64,000 nucleotides of DNA from Paenibacillus sp. UNC451MF (GTDB taxonomy: Bacteria > Bacillota > Bacilli > Paenibacillales > NBRC-103111), in contig NZ_KK366026.1 in the NCBI RefSeq assembly GCF_000686845.1, positions 82,188 through 146,187 on the forward strand, read 5' to 3'. This document shows, in pieces, positions 37,567 to 45,608 of the stretch. Made by a program: the position numbers and the translations under genes. The notes below the pieces were generated by a model that saw nothing but the letters and a program-made list of their open reading frames with translations, searched no databases and was not told where the DNA came from. Numbering within the stretch: the stretch's first letter is position 1; every line of letters begins with the position of its first letter.

Positions 37567-38326
37567 ATTTAGCACCGTACTCCTCTTCCCACTCTTTATC
37601 CTTGCGCAGCTGCTTACGATATACCATACCTGACAACAGCACGCTACACTCGTATAGGATAATCATCGGAACCGATACGATGACAGCTGAAAGCATATCT
37701 GGAGGCGTAATCATGGCGGCCACGATGACTAAAATCAAATAGGCGTAACGGCGAATTTTGTGCAGCCGATTCGGATTCAAAATCCGCAGCTGTGTCAGAA
37801 ACATAATGACAATCGGAAGCTCGAACAAAAGCGAGATCGGAATCAGAATGTTGAACATAAATGAAAAGTACTGGGAAATTCCATAGGTCTCCTGTAATGC
37901 TAGCTTTTCTGAGATCCCTGATGTAAATAAAAATGCCATTTTAAACACGACAAAATAAGCAAATGCCAACCCGATCAGGAACAATAGAAAAGCGAAAGGT
38001 ACAAATTTCAATGATGCTTTCTGCTCTTCCTCTCTCAAACCAGGCTTTAAAAAAGACCATATTTGGTATAAAGCAAATGGTAGTGTAATAATGAGTCCGG
38101 TTACCAATGCAAAGCTCATGTACATCCGAATGCCATCCCATGGAGAAAATACGTTCCACGTAATATCCTTAGCCGGAGATACAGTTTTAAGATAAGCAAT
38201 GATCGGCTGAGCCACAATAATGCCTATGACCATTCCGATAATGAGCACGACAAGTACCCATATAATCCTTTTGCGAAGCTCGCCAAGGTGCTCGACCAAT
38301 GACATTCCTTCATCGATATCCTTCAT
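37565..38326 (-). CDS. tatC: Sec-independent protein translocase subunit TatC
   Basis: A 253-residue six-helix protein with N-terminal LVEHLGELRKRI and the conserved FLKPGL loop region, which binds the twin-arginine signal peptide. It is the receptor of the twin-arginine export pathway. The C-terminal tail is charged (EWEEEYGAK). It lies 33 bases downstream of tatA. The molybdenum-cofactor genes upstream fit, because many Tat substrates are molybdoenzymes. Confidence 0.97.
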   Translation of the reverse strand: MKDIDEGMSLVEHLGELRKRIIWVLVVLIIGMVIGIIVAQPIIAYLKTVSPAKDITWNVFSPWDGIRMYMSFALVTGLIITLPFALYQIWSFLKPGLREEEQKASLKFVPFAFLLFLIGLAFAYFVVFKMAFLFTSGISEKLALQETYGISQYFSFMFNILIPISLLFELPIVIMFLTQLRILNPNRLHKIRRYAYLILVIVAAMITPPDMLSAVIVSVPMIILYECSVLLSGMVYRKQLRKDKEWEEEYGAK

Positions 38327-38359
38327 TTGTTCACCAACCTGCTGTGAAGTGAATAACTA

Positions 38360-38656
38360 TTAATCCGGCAGCCTGCGAGAATCCGTTGCCGGTCTTTCTT
38401 GCTGAGCAGGAGCCGATTCGGTTTGTGGCTGACTGCTGCTTTGAGATGAAGACGCCGGTGCTGAATGAGGAGTTACATCTTTACGTTGAGGCTGAGGCTG
38501 TGGTTCCTCATCTTGCAAGCCGCCCATCAGATCGTTAGCCGTCTTCTTAAACTCACGCATCGTTTTGCCCAGCGCCCTACCTAGCTCAGGCAGCTTATTC
38601 GGACCGAATAAGACTAGCGCCACAAGAGCAATAAGCAGTATGTGAGAAATACTCAT
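38360..38656 (-). CDS. tatA: Twin-arginine translocase subunit TatA
   Basis: A 98-residue protein with one N-terminal membrane helix (ISHILLIALVALVLFG), the hinge FGPNKLPELGRALG, an amphipathic helix (TMREFKKTAND) and a Pro/Gln/Ser-rich tail. It forms the translocation pore. The ATG at 38656 is chosen because AAGGAGG precedes it; a longer open frame upstream lacks one. It forms a minimal TatA-TatC system with the next gene. Confidence 0.96.
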   Translation of the reverse strand: MSISHILLIALVALVLFGPNKLPELGRALGKTMREFKKTANDLMGGLQDEEPQPQPQRKDVTPHSAPASSSQSSSQPQTESAPAQQERPATDSRRLPD

Positions 38657-38796
38657 AGGACCTCCTTTTGTTACTGTATTTCTTCCGTTCTTAAGAGTCT
38701 TTCCGACGGATTGATTTTGGTGAAATCCCATCCCTTTCTCGGAATAACCGCCAGAATGACTAAATGTTCACCCGTTTGATCTCGTCGGATAGACTC

Positions 38797-39792
38797 CTAA
38801 CACCCGTACAAGCCTCCGTATCCCATCTCGGCTATCTCTTGACGAGTTATAAGCTCTCCTGCGCAAATGCGCGGCAAAAGCACATCGAACGAGGTATACG
38901 GATCATGCATCACACAACCGGGTAGCCCCATAATTGGAACCTCTCCCAAATATCCGATCAACAACATAGAACCTGGCAACATCGGTGTACCGTAGCTAAC
39001 GATACGGGCCCCCGCCTGTTTAATCGCTCCTGGAGTCCGATCATCCGGGTCTACGGACATCCCGCCGGTTACAAGAATCAAATCGACCTTAAGCTCCTCC
39101 AAAAAATAGCGGATTTCGCTGACAATCGTTTCACTCTCATCCGGGGCAAGCCTTTGTTCTACTACTTCTGAGCCCAAGGCCGCCACTTTTTCTCGAACGA
39201 TCGGCCCGAATTTATCTTGAATCCGCCCCTTGAACACCTCGCTCCCCGTAGTAATCAAACCTACGCGGAGGGGACGAAACGGCTTGACTTCGACCAGCGG
39301 CTCCATTGCCCGCTTCTCGACCTCACGTATTTTTTCCTCTTCTATAATAAGAGGAATCACCCGTGTCCCGGTCAACGATTGCCCTGGTTTTACGACAGTA
39401 TTCGTCTTTATCGTGGACATGACGATTTGATCCAACTCATTGACCGCATCGACAAGCGGCTTATGTATTTTGGCCAATCCGTGAATCGAAGACTTCAGCG
39501 TAACTTTACCTTCGTGAGACTCAGTCAGTACAACGTTCATGCCTGCTGCTGCCTTGGCCATCCGCTTGGCTGCCTCATCCTCGTGAAGCCAGCCTTCCTC
39601 TAGAGCCATTGCATAAATATGCTCCTTACCTATATTCAGCAAGGCGGGAATATCGCTTTCTTGAATAACATGGCCTTTCTTGAACAGTCTGCCTTTAAAT
39701 TCCCCGGGTAGAATCTGCGTCAAATCATGCGCCAGCATCATCCCAATGGCTTCCTCGACCTTCACCTCGCGAAGCATCTCGTCAGGCTTCAT
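38797..39792 (-). CDS. Molybdopterin-binding protein, MoeA/CinA-like
   Basis: The C-terminal half (residues about 165-310) is a MoCF_biosynth domain with ITTGSEV, LILVTGGMSVDPDDRTPGAI and LPGCVMHDPYTSF. The N-terminal half lacks the full MoeA domain arrangement, and the total of 331 residues is shorter than MoeA (about 400). It probably handles molybdopterin but may not be the canonical molybdate-insertion enzyme. The ATG at 39792 has AAGGAG 9 bases upstream; it overlaps the end of moaB by 11 bases, so they are coupled. Confidence 0.82.
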   Translation of the reverse strand: MKPDEMLREVKVEEAIGMMLAHDLTQILPGEFKGRLFKKGHVIQESDIPALLNIGKEHIYAMALEEGWLHEDEAAKRMAKAAAGMNVVLTESHEGKVTLKSSIHGLAKIHKPLVDAVNELDQIVMSTIKTNTVVKPGQSLTGTRVIPLIIEEEKIREVEKRAMEPLVEVKPFRPLRVGLITTGSEVFKGRIQDKFGPIVREKVAALGSEVVEQRLAPDESETIVSEIRYFLEELKVDLILVTGGMSVDPDDRTPGAIKQAGARIVSYGTPMLPGSMLLIGYLGEVPIMGLPGCVMHDPYTSFDVLLPRICAGELITRQEIAEMGYGGLYGC

Positions 39793-40282
39793 ACCCATGG
39801 TCTCCTTCACGACCGGTCAAGATTCCTAAAGCATGAGGCAGTTGATCCATGACGGCTGCCAAATTCTCCGAAACGCCTTTGGGACTACCCGGTAGATTAA
39901 TGATCAGCGTTCTGCCGCGAATCCCGGATACCGCCCGCGAGAGCATCGCTCTTGGCGTCTTCTGCATCGAAATCATGCGCATCGCTTCAGCAAATCCGGG
40001 TGCTTGTCGATCGATCACTTCCAAAGTTGCTTCCGGAGTTACATCGCGAGGGGCAAGGCCTGTACCGCCTGTTGTCAGGATCAGGTCCACCTTGAAATAA
40101 TCGGTCATTTCAATCAGCGCGGCCATAATCTCGTCTTTCTCATCAGGCACTACACGGTACTCAATGATTTCCCCATTAATTTCCTCTTCGATCAGCTCCC
40201 GAATCACTTGGGCGCTCGTATCCTCACGCTCTCCCCGGGATCCTCGATCGCTTGCGGTTAAAATCGCCACTTTCCAACGCAT
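39782..40282 (-). CDS. moaB: Molybdenum cofactor biosynthesis protein MoaB/Mog
   Basis: A 166-residue single-domain MoCF_biosynth protein with LTASDRGSRGEREDTS near the start, LILTTGGTGLAPRDVTPEA and the phosphate-binding LPGSPKG. MoaB/Mog adenylates molybdopterin before molybdenum insertion. AGAGGAG lies 7 bases before the ATG at 40282. It sits between moaC and a MoeA-like gene. Confidence 0.93.
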   Translation of the reverse strand: MRWKVAILTASDRGSRGEREDTSAQVIRELIEEEINGEIIEYRVVPDEKDEIMAALIEMTDYFKVDLILTTGGTGLAPRDVTPEATLEVIDRQAPGFAEAMRMISMQKTPRAMLSRAVSGIRGRTLIINLPGSPKGVSENLAAVMDQLPHALGILTGREGDHGYEA

Positions 40283-40323
40283 AAGCTTACTCCTCTCCAT
40301 GGGCTTATTGTACCGTAAAGTGA

Positions 40324-40818
40324 TTACATTTCGGTGTCGTTTCTGTGAAAATCACCGTTTTTACCGCCAGTCTTGCTAACCAGCATAGTAGGACCAATCA
40401 CCATATCCTTCTCAGCTGCCTTACACATATCGTAGACAGTCAATGCGGCTGCCGATACAGCAGTCAACGCTTCCATCTCAACCCCGGTCAAGCCCTTGGT
40501 CTTAACAGTCGCTTCAATATAAAGCCGGTCGTCAGCGTTATCGCTGAACCGGATATCAATACCGGTCAACGATAACGGATGACACATCGGAATCCAGTCC
40601 GACGTTTTTTTGGCTGCCATGACGGCGGCGACTTGTGCGACGGCAAGTACATCGCCTTTACCGATTCTACCTTCCTTGATCAAGGTTAAAGTAGAAGGCT
40701 TCATCGATACCGTCGTCCTCGCGGTTGCGGTACGGCTTGTCTCCTGTTTGTCGGAGATATCGACCATTCGGGCTCTGCCTTGCTCATTAAAATGAGTTAA
40801 CGGAGTCGAATCACTCAT
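40324..40818 (-). CDS. moaC: Cyclic pyranopterin monophosphate synthase MoaC
   Basis: A 164-residue protein with [30 protein letters not shown], and [26 protein letters not shown] split here as [10 protein letters not shown] and TVYDMCKA, all MoaC signatures. It catalyses the second half of the first step of molybdopterin synthesis, after MoaA. Its ATG overlaps the stop of the upstream cyclo-ligase gene (ATGA). moaA is not in the window. Confidence 0.97.
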   Translation of the reverse strand: MSDSTPLTHFNEQGRARMVDISDKQETSRTATARTTVSMKPSTLTLIKEGRIGKGDVLAVAQVAAVMAAKKTSDWIPMCHPLSLTGIDIRFSDNADDRLYIEATVKTKGLTGVEMEALTAVSAAALTVYDMCKAAEKDMVIGPTMLVSKTGGKNGDFHRNDTEM

Positions 40819-41453
40819 TTCTTCAGCCCTCCTGTTTTGGAGGCGCGTAGCGTTCTTTCCTCCGTAATCAGCTCGTCCAACCGGAAGTCGAACAATCCCA
40901 TCGGAACCTCCTTAATCATTTGCAAATCAAAGGCTCCTGCAATAATATACGGCATAGTCCAACCGGAACGCACGTACTGCTGCATGAAACGATCATAGAA
41001 GCCTCCGCCGTAGCCTAATCTGCCGAACTGTAAATCAAAAGCCAAACCTGGAACCAGAATCACATCGATCTGTTTCATTTCATGAAACCGCGGTGCATGC
41101 GGCACGGGCTCAGGGATATTCCAAGCGCCCTTTTCCAGATCGTGATAAGACTCTATCTCGAACAGTTTCAGAAGCTTAGGCTCCTGCTGCACTTTGGGGA
41201 CAAGGACACGGTACTGCTTGGCCCAGCAAGCTTCCATAACCGGTGTCACATCGACCTCAGATTTCACTGGCACATACGTAAATAAAGTGGGCCGATGACC
41301 CGGCCTGACACTGGCATCCATAATCTCGCCGATTCGGCGAATTAACGCTTCACTAACTTGCTTCGATTTACTGGTATGCTCTGAAGGAGACAATGCATTT
41401 CGCTCTGCCTCTGCTAGACGTCGAAGCTCCATTTTCCATTCTTTGATATTCAT
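40815..41453 (-). CDS. 5-formyltetrahydrofolate cyclo-ligase
   Basis: A 212-residue protein with [18 protein letters not shown], the substrate motif [12 protein letters not shown] and [14 protein letters not shown], diagnostic of the 5-FTHF cyclo-ligase (MTHFS) family. It uses ATP to turn 5-formyl-THF into methenyl-THF. The start at 41453 has AGAGAGG upstream; the longer frame to 41567 lacks a site. It heads a unit with moaC, moaB and the MoeA-like gene. Confidence 0.95.
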   Translation of the reverse strand: MNIKEWKMELRRLAEAERNALSPSEHTSKSKQVSEALIRRIGEIMDASVRPGHRPTLFTYVPVKSEVDVTPVMEACWAKQYRVLVPKVQQEPKLLKLFEIESYHDLEKGAWNIPEPVPHAPRFHEMKQIDVILVPGLAFDLQFGRLGYGGGFYDRFMQQYVRSGWTMPYIIAGAFDLQMIKEVPMGLFDFRLDELITEERTLRASKTGGLKK

Positions 41454-41595
41454 GTAACGGCCTCTCTTTGATGGGGTCGGAAACGTGAGGAATTTGCTCT
41501 CTAATGAAAAAACATCATTTTCATTCAGTTTACAACAATTATCCATTAAAAAAAAGCAAGAGATCATTTACACGCAATTCTTTTCTGTTTTTGTC

Positions 41596-42396
41596 CTATT
41601 CTTGGCTTGCAGGCTTCATAACGACATATGGAAATCCAGGGCCTGTAAGAATCTCTTCCAACGGAAAAGACACAAGCCGGCCTTCGGAATCGATGAGATA
41701 GAACGAATAGCCGAGCTGTTCATGGTAAGACCTCAGCAACTGATGAAAAGGCTCGAGGTCGTTTTGAAGTGCCGCGTTATTGAGTTCAAATACAATCGTT
41801 TCAATCGTTTGCTGTGCCAAGTACTCTTCCATCCCAAGAAATGCGTGATACTCGCCTCCTTCGATATCGATTTTCAAAAGATCGATTCGGGGTATAGTGG
41901 AAGAAAGCTGGTCTAGCTTCTCCGCTGGTATGGTGATGGATTGAACCTCTTCTTTATAATGTTGAAAATAATTTTCATTATGCTTTTGAATAGAAGCATT
42001 TCCTTTAAATTTCTCATTGGCGTAAACGGGAATGACCGTATTTTGACTGTAAACCGCTTTGTTATAGACGATGGTACGGTCATGCAAATAATTAATGGAA
42101 AGTGAATCATTCAGATAATCGGTCATTTTTGGATTCGCCTCATAGGCTACCACTTTGCCTTGGGCTCCTACAAGCATCCCGAACAGCACGGAGTAATAGC
42201 CCACATTAGCTCCAATGTCGACCACCGTTTGTCCCGGCTTCATATGATTGATTAAGTATTTAGTCAAAGGCAGCTCCACTGCTCCTGACAACACAAGCTG
42301 AGGCATAAGACTCAAATCATCCGCAGGCACAATCAGAGTGCCATTCCAAACGGTTGAGATCAGCATTCGATTATTACCTATATAAAGTCCGTGCAT
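41596..42396 (-). CDS. FkbM family methyltransferase
   Basis: A 266-residue class I SAM methyltransferase. The SAM motif is VVDIGANVGYYSVLF, with EANP after it and IDLLKIDIEGGEYHAF in the C-terminal half, both FkbM hallmarks. FkbM-type enzymes often methylate sugars or polyketides. Its neighbours give no strong clue. A PASQE tail follows the last strand. I cannot name the substrate. Confidence 0.9.
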   Translation of the reverse strand: MHGLYIGNNRMLISTVWNGTLIVPADDLSLMPQLVLSGAVELPLTKYLINHMKPGQTVVDIGANVGYYSVLFGMLVGAQGKVVAYEANPKMTDYLNDSLSINYLHDRTIVYNKAVYSQNTVIPVYANEKFKGNASIQKHNENYFQHYKEEVQSITIPAEKLDQLSSTIPRIDLLKIDIEGGEYHAFLGMEEYLAQQTIETIVFELNNAALQNDLEPFHQLLRSYHEQLGYSFYLIDSEGRLVSFPLEEILTGPGFPYVVMKPASQE

Positions 42397-42462
42397 AGAT
42401 ACCTCCTGAGAGCCTTTTATCCATTCCTATTAACGTATGCTCTGTATGAAGGAATGATGGCT

Positions 42463-43353
42463 TCAATCTCCGGACTGAGACAAGGCAACTTGGTATAGGA
42501 CAGGCACATGATCGGAGGCATTCGTTGTTTCAGTCCAGGCTAACGCATCAGTCATAGCGGGAAAGCTTGTAAAAATATGATCGATTTGTCCCCCATGTAA
42601 TACCGTAGACTCAGAAATAGGTAAAGGAGCCATATGCAGCTGCTGATTTAATTCCTTCATTAAAGGGTCATCATCAGCCATATTCAGATCCCCCAGCAAC
42701 ACAATCGGTGTTCGGATTTCTTTTACAATACGAAGCAGCTCAGGCATTTGGCGTTCACGGTCAGCTTGGGTCACCCCCAGATGAGTCGTTATTATCGTTA
42801 TAACCTTCCGATCCCCCTGTTGATTTCCTTGTGCTGCGCTTTGCGGCCATGGCATCACCATTTCGGCAGTCAAGACAACCCGCGGCTCCTTCTCTCCTGG
42901 AAGTGGATAAACTCGTGGATTCATCAGAGGATAATGGCATAATAAAGCGATTCCATATTGAGATACGCCTTGTCTAATAGCCGGGGCATAGACGAACGTC
43001 ATGCCAAGAGACTGTGCCAAGGCACGCGCTTGATCCTGAAGGCCGCTACGCCCCTGAAAACGGTCAACCTCCTGCAGCGCAATAAGGTCGGCATTCCCTT
43101 GCACCAGAGCATTCCGAACAGACTGCAAACGAACTTGACCGTCTAAACCTTTAGCATGACGAATATTAAATGTCATCAATGTTAACTTACTCGTTCCATT
43201 AATAGAAGATCGACTGAGTCCTGTGCCTGTAGGTATCCGAAAAGAACCTATTAGTACGCTGACTCCTATGACTATAAATAGATATAATGAGAGTCTCCCC
43301 CCACTTCGAAACTTCTTCCCATATTCCCGTCCCAAATTCGTTTGCAGCTGCAC
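42463..43353 (-). CDS. Endonuclease/exonuclease/phosphatase family protein, membrane-anchored
   Basis: A short cytoplasmic N-terminus is followed by one membrane helix (about 22-40) and an EEP domain (about 55-296) with LMTFNIRHAKG, LIALQEVD, ITTHLGV, LLGDLNM and a terminal DHVP. These provide the metal and catalytic residues of the DNase I-like superfamily, which includes nucleases and phospholipases. The orientation suggests an outside catalytic domain. The GTG at 43353 with AGAGGTGA upstream is preferred to an ATG at 43395 lacking a site. Confidence 0.85.
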   Translation of the reverse strand: MQLQTNLGREYGKKFRSGGRLSLYLFIVIGVSVLIGSFRIPTGTGLSRSSINGTSKLTLMTFNIRHAKGLDGQVRLQSVRNALVQGNADLIALQEVDRFQGRSGLQDQARALAQSLGMTFVYAPAIRQGVSQYGIALLCHYPLMNPRVYPLPGEKEPRVVLTAEMVMPWPQSAAQGNQQGDRKVITIITTHLGVTQADRERQMPELLRIVKEIRTPIVLLGDLNMADDDPLMKELNQQLHMAPLPISESTVLHGGQIDHIFTSFPAMTDALAWTETTNASDHVPVLYQVALSQSGD

Positions 43354-43609
43354 AGAGCTCACCTCTTTTTCTAACACATACGAAGTCCTGTACATCGTTC
43401 ACCCGCGCGGCAAACTCCACGTACATCCTGTTCCATCGAGCATACGATAATGGTTGGAAGTTTGTATACAAGGAAACGGATGGAAACTTTTATTCAGCGC
43501 ACTTTCAGCTAACATTAATGAGAGGTTAAGCTACGCTTCATAGGTTTTTCATAATCTGAGCCTATACTTCAATGTGTAAGGAAAATTATTCATAAAGGTG
43601 GAGAAACTT

Positions 43610-44710
43610 ATGAAGCAAATAGGAAAAAAAATACTTACAGGTACAATCGCAGCAGGATTCCTGCTTGGAGGCGGATTGACTGCCGTTCTGACTCAAGCTC
43701 AAGCACAGGATACAGCAAGCTCGACTGTTCAAAATAATTCAGATACTAGCTCCAAACAAGATAAGGCAGGCTTCAAAAAAGGAATGGAAGGCCGCGGCGA
43801 ACGTCCAGGATTTGGCTTTGGCGGCAACAACGTAATCAAAGAAACAGCTACATTGCTTGGTGTTGAGCAAAGCGTTATCACCGATGAGCTGAAGCAAGGC
43901 AAAACATTAGCTCAAATCGCTCAAGACAAAGCAGGTCTAAGCCAGGAGGACTTCTTGCAAAAATTAGTGGCTGCAGAAACAACAACTATCGATGCTGCGG
44001 TAACTTCCGGTAAGCTCACTCAAGAGCAGGCGGACAAGCAGAAAACGAATCTAACCGATCGTCTGACCAAAGAAATTACGAACACAGGCTTCGGCAAGGG
44101 CTTTGGTGATAAAGGCGACAAAGGTGAAGGCCGCGGCAACAATGTGTTCCAACAAATCGCTACCGTATTGGGTGTTGAACAAAGCGTCATCCAGGATGAA
44201 TTGAAGCAAGGGAAAACATTAGTTCAAATCGCTCAGGATAAAGCAGGGTTAACCGAGGACGCTTTCTTGCAAAAACTAGTGGCTGCAGAAACAGCAAATA
44301 TTGATGCAGCAGTGACATCCGGTAAGTTAACTCAGGAGCAAGCCGACAAACAAAAATCAGATCTTTCCGATCGTTTGAAAAAAATGATTGAAAATACGCA
44401 AAAGCAAGGACCTATGGGTGGCGGTTTCGGCAGACCGGATCATTTCGGTGGCTTTGCTAATAACGATACATTGGCCAAAATCCTCGGAATTACAACAGAT
44501 GAGCTGACTACCCAACTGAAAGCAGGAAGCTCACTCGTTGAGATTGCTCAATCCAAAGGCATCACTGAGGATCAATTGATCACTCAAGTAAAAGACAGCA
44601 TGACGGACTCCATTAAGAAATTTGTTGAGAGCAAAGGACAACAAGGCCACAAGGAGAAAAAAGCTCCAGCATCGGAAACTTCTTCCGCTGCTGCAACTGC
44701 TTCCGAATAA
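43610..44710 (+). CDS. Secreted protein with internal ~100-residue repeats, unknown function
   Basis: Signal peptide (ends AQAQA or so) followed by two almost identical repeats (about 75-160 and 180-265) and a shorter third (about 290-345). Each repeat begins with a helix like ATLLGVEQSVI, then DELKQGKTLAQIAQDKAGL, VAAETTTIDAAV and GKLTQEQADKQK. The regions between are Gly/Asp/Lys-rich. The end is Ser/Ala-rich. The GKTLAQIA segment also occurs in many Bacillales secreted proteins of unknown role. The ATG at 43610 follows AAGGTGGAG; an in-frame GTG at 43598 lies within that site. I cannot assign a function. Confidence 0.82.
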   Translation: MKQIGKKILTGTIAAGFLLGGGLTAVLTQAQAQDTASSTVQNNSDTSSKQDKAGFKKGMEGRGERPGFGFGGNNVIKETATLLGVEQSVITDELKQGKTLAQIAQDKAGLSQEDFLQKLVAAETTTIDAAVTSGKLTQEQADKQKTNLTDRLTKEITNTGFGKGFGDKGDKGEGRGNNVFQQIATVLGVEQSVIQDELKQGKTLVQIAQDKAGLTEDAFLQKLVAAETANIDAAVTSGKLTQEQADKQKSDLSDRLKKMIENTQKQGPMGGGFGRPDHFGGFANNDTLAKILGITTDELTTQLKAGSSLVEIAQSKGITEDQLITQVKDSMTDSIKKFVESKGQQGHKEKKAPASETSSAAATASE

Positions 44711-44751
44711 GCTTTCCTTTAAGTCTCGATTTTCCTCCTATACAACATAAA

Positions 44752-44783
44752 GAGAGCTGCCCCTTTGAGGTAGCTCTCCTTCA
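44752..44783 (+). terminator. Terminator after the repeat protein gene
   Basis: GAGAGCTGCC and GGTAGCTCTC form a 10-bp stem (one G-U), followed by a short T-containing tail. Confidence 0.7.
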
Positions 44784-44834
44784 TGTCTCATATAAAAACA
44801 AACCAACGGATAATAGGATGAGAGGAAGATTCAT

Positions 44835-45488
44835 ATGAAATATAAACAACTCCTAGGCATGTGTGCATTATTAGCGGTTATTGCGAGCGGCTGCGGAACA
44901 GCAGCAGACGGATCGGCAAAAAGTACCGCCAACGCAGCCGGCTCCACAAACACACCCGCGGCCCAAGCTCAGGATCAGAAGCAGGATGCAAATCAAAACA
45001 CGCAGGACAAACAACAAAAAACAGCAATGAGCCAAGGTCAACGCCAAATGATGATGACCTTTCAAGAATTGATCCGGATGGATAAACAAGAAGGGCTCGG
45101 GATAACTAAAGAACAAGCCGCTCAAATGCTCCCCGTTGTGCAAGATAGTGTGACAAAAGATGAGCTTACTACAGATAACCAGACGAAGCTGGTTGAAAAG
45201 CTGACAGCTGAACAAAAGAAGTTTATTGATGATGCTGCTTCACGCACACCAATGAGACAAGGAACCGGCGATGCCAATGGCGGGGAAGCTAAGCAGAAAC
45301 AAGCACCGACAGAAGAACAGCTTAAGAAGATGGAAGAAAATAAACAGCAACGACAGCAGCAGAAATCGGATGCTGAGGCCAATGGGCAAGATAATAAAGA
45401 TAAACAGCCAAGAAACGGTGGTTTCCCTGGCGGTGGCAAAGATATCGGGCAGCAGCTCATTGAACTGCTTCAATCGAAATCCAAATAG
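44835..45488 (+). CDS. Lipoprotein, Gln/Lys-rich, unknown function
   Basis: A 217-residue protein with a lipoprotein signal ending ASGC (Cys 20), then a disordered Ala/Thr/Gln/Asp linker, a central helical part (about 75-135; MMMTFQELIRMDKQEGLGITKEQ, written in parts) and a charged Gln-rich tail with GGFPGGGKDIG. The central region resembles DUF-type lipoproteins of Paenibacillus often linked to secreted repeat proteins, but I cannot name one. It is encoded just after the secreted repeat protein, on the same strand. Confidence 0.78.
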   Translation: MKYKQLLGMCALLAVIASGCGTAADGSAKSTANAAGSTNTPAAQAQDQKQDANQNTQDKQQKTAMSQGQRQMMMTFQELIRMDKQEGLGITKEQAAQMLPVVQDSVTKDELTTDNQTKLVEKLTAEQKKFIDDAASRTPMRQGTGDANGGEAKQKQAPTEEQLKKMEENKQQRQQQKSDAEANGQDNKDKQPRNGGFPGGGKDIGQQLIELLQSKSK

Positions 45489-45538
45489 CTTCCTTGGAGT
45501 CATGCTAAAGAGATACATAGCCTTTTAAAGTTATATAG

Positions 45539-45573
45539 AAAAAAGGACCCGCTACTCGCGGATCCTTTTTTAT
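45539..45573. terminator. Bidirectional terminator between the lipoprotein and BIG2 genes
   Basis: AAAAAAGGA and TCCTTTTTT arms flank a CGC/GCG core. Both ends carry A- and T-runs, so it can serve both converging genes. Confidence 0.8.
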
Positions 45574-45608
45574 TAGTTTTATGAATGGATTATAGCTTCT
45601 TAATGGAG

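Noticed and set aside
43610-44710. Tandem DNA repeats as a CRISPR-like array or mobile element
   Set aside because: The repetition is at protein level, in frame, with few long identical DNA stretches and no spacers.
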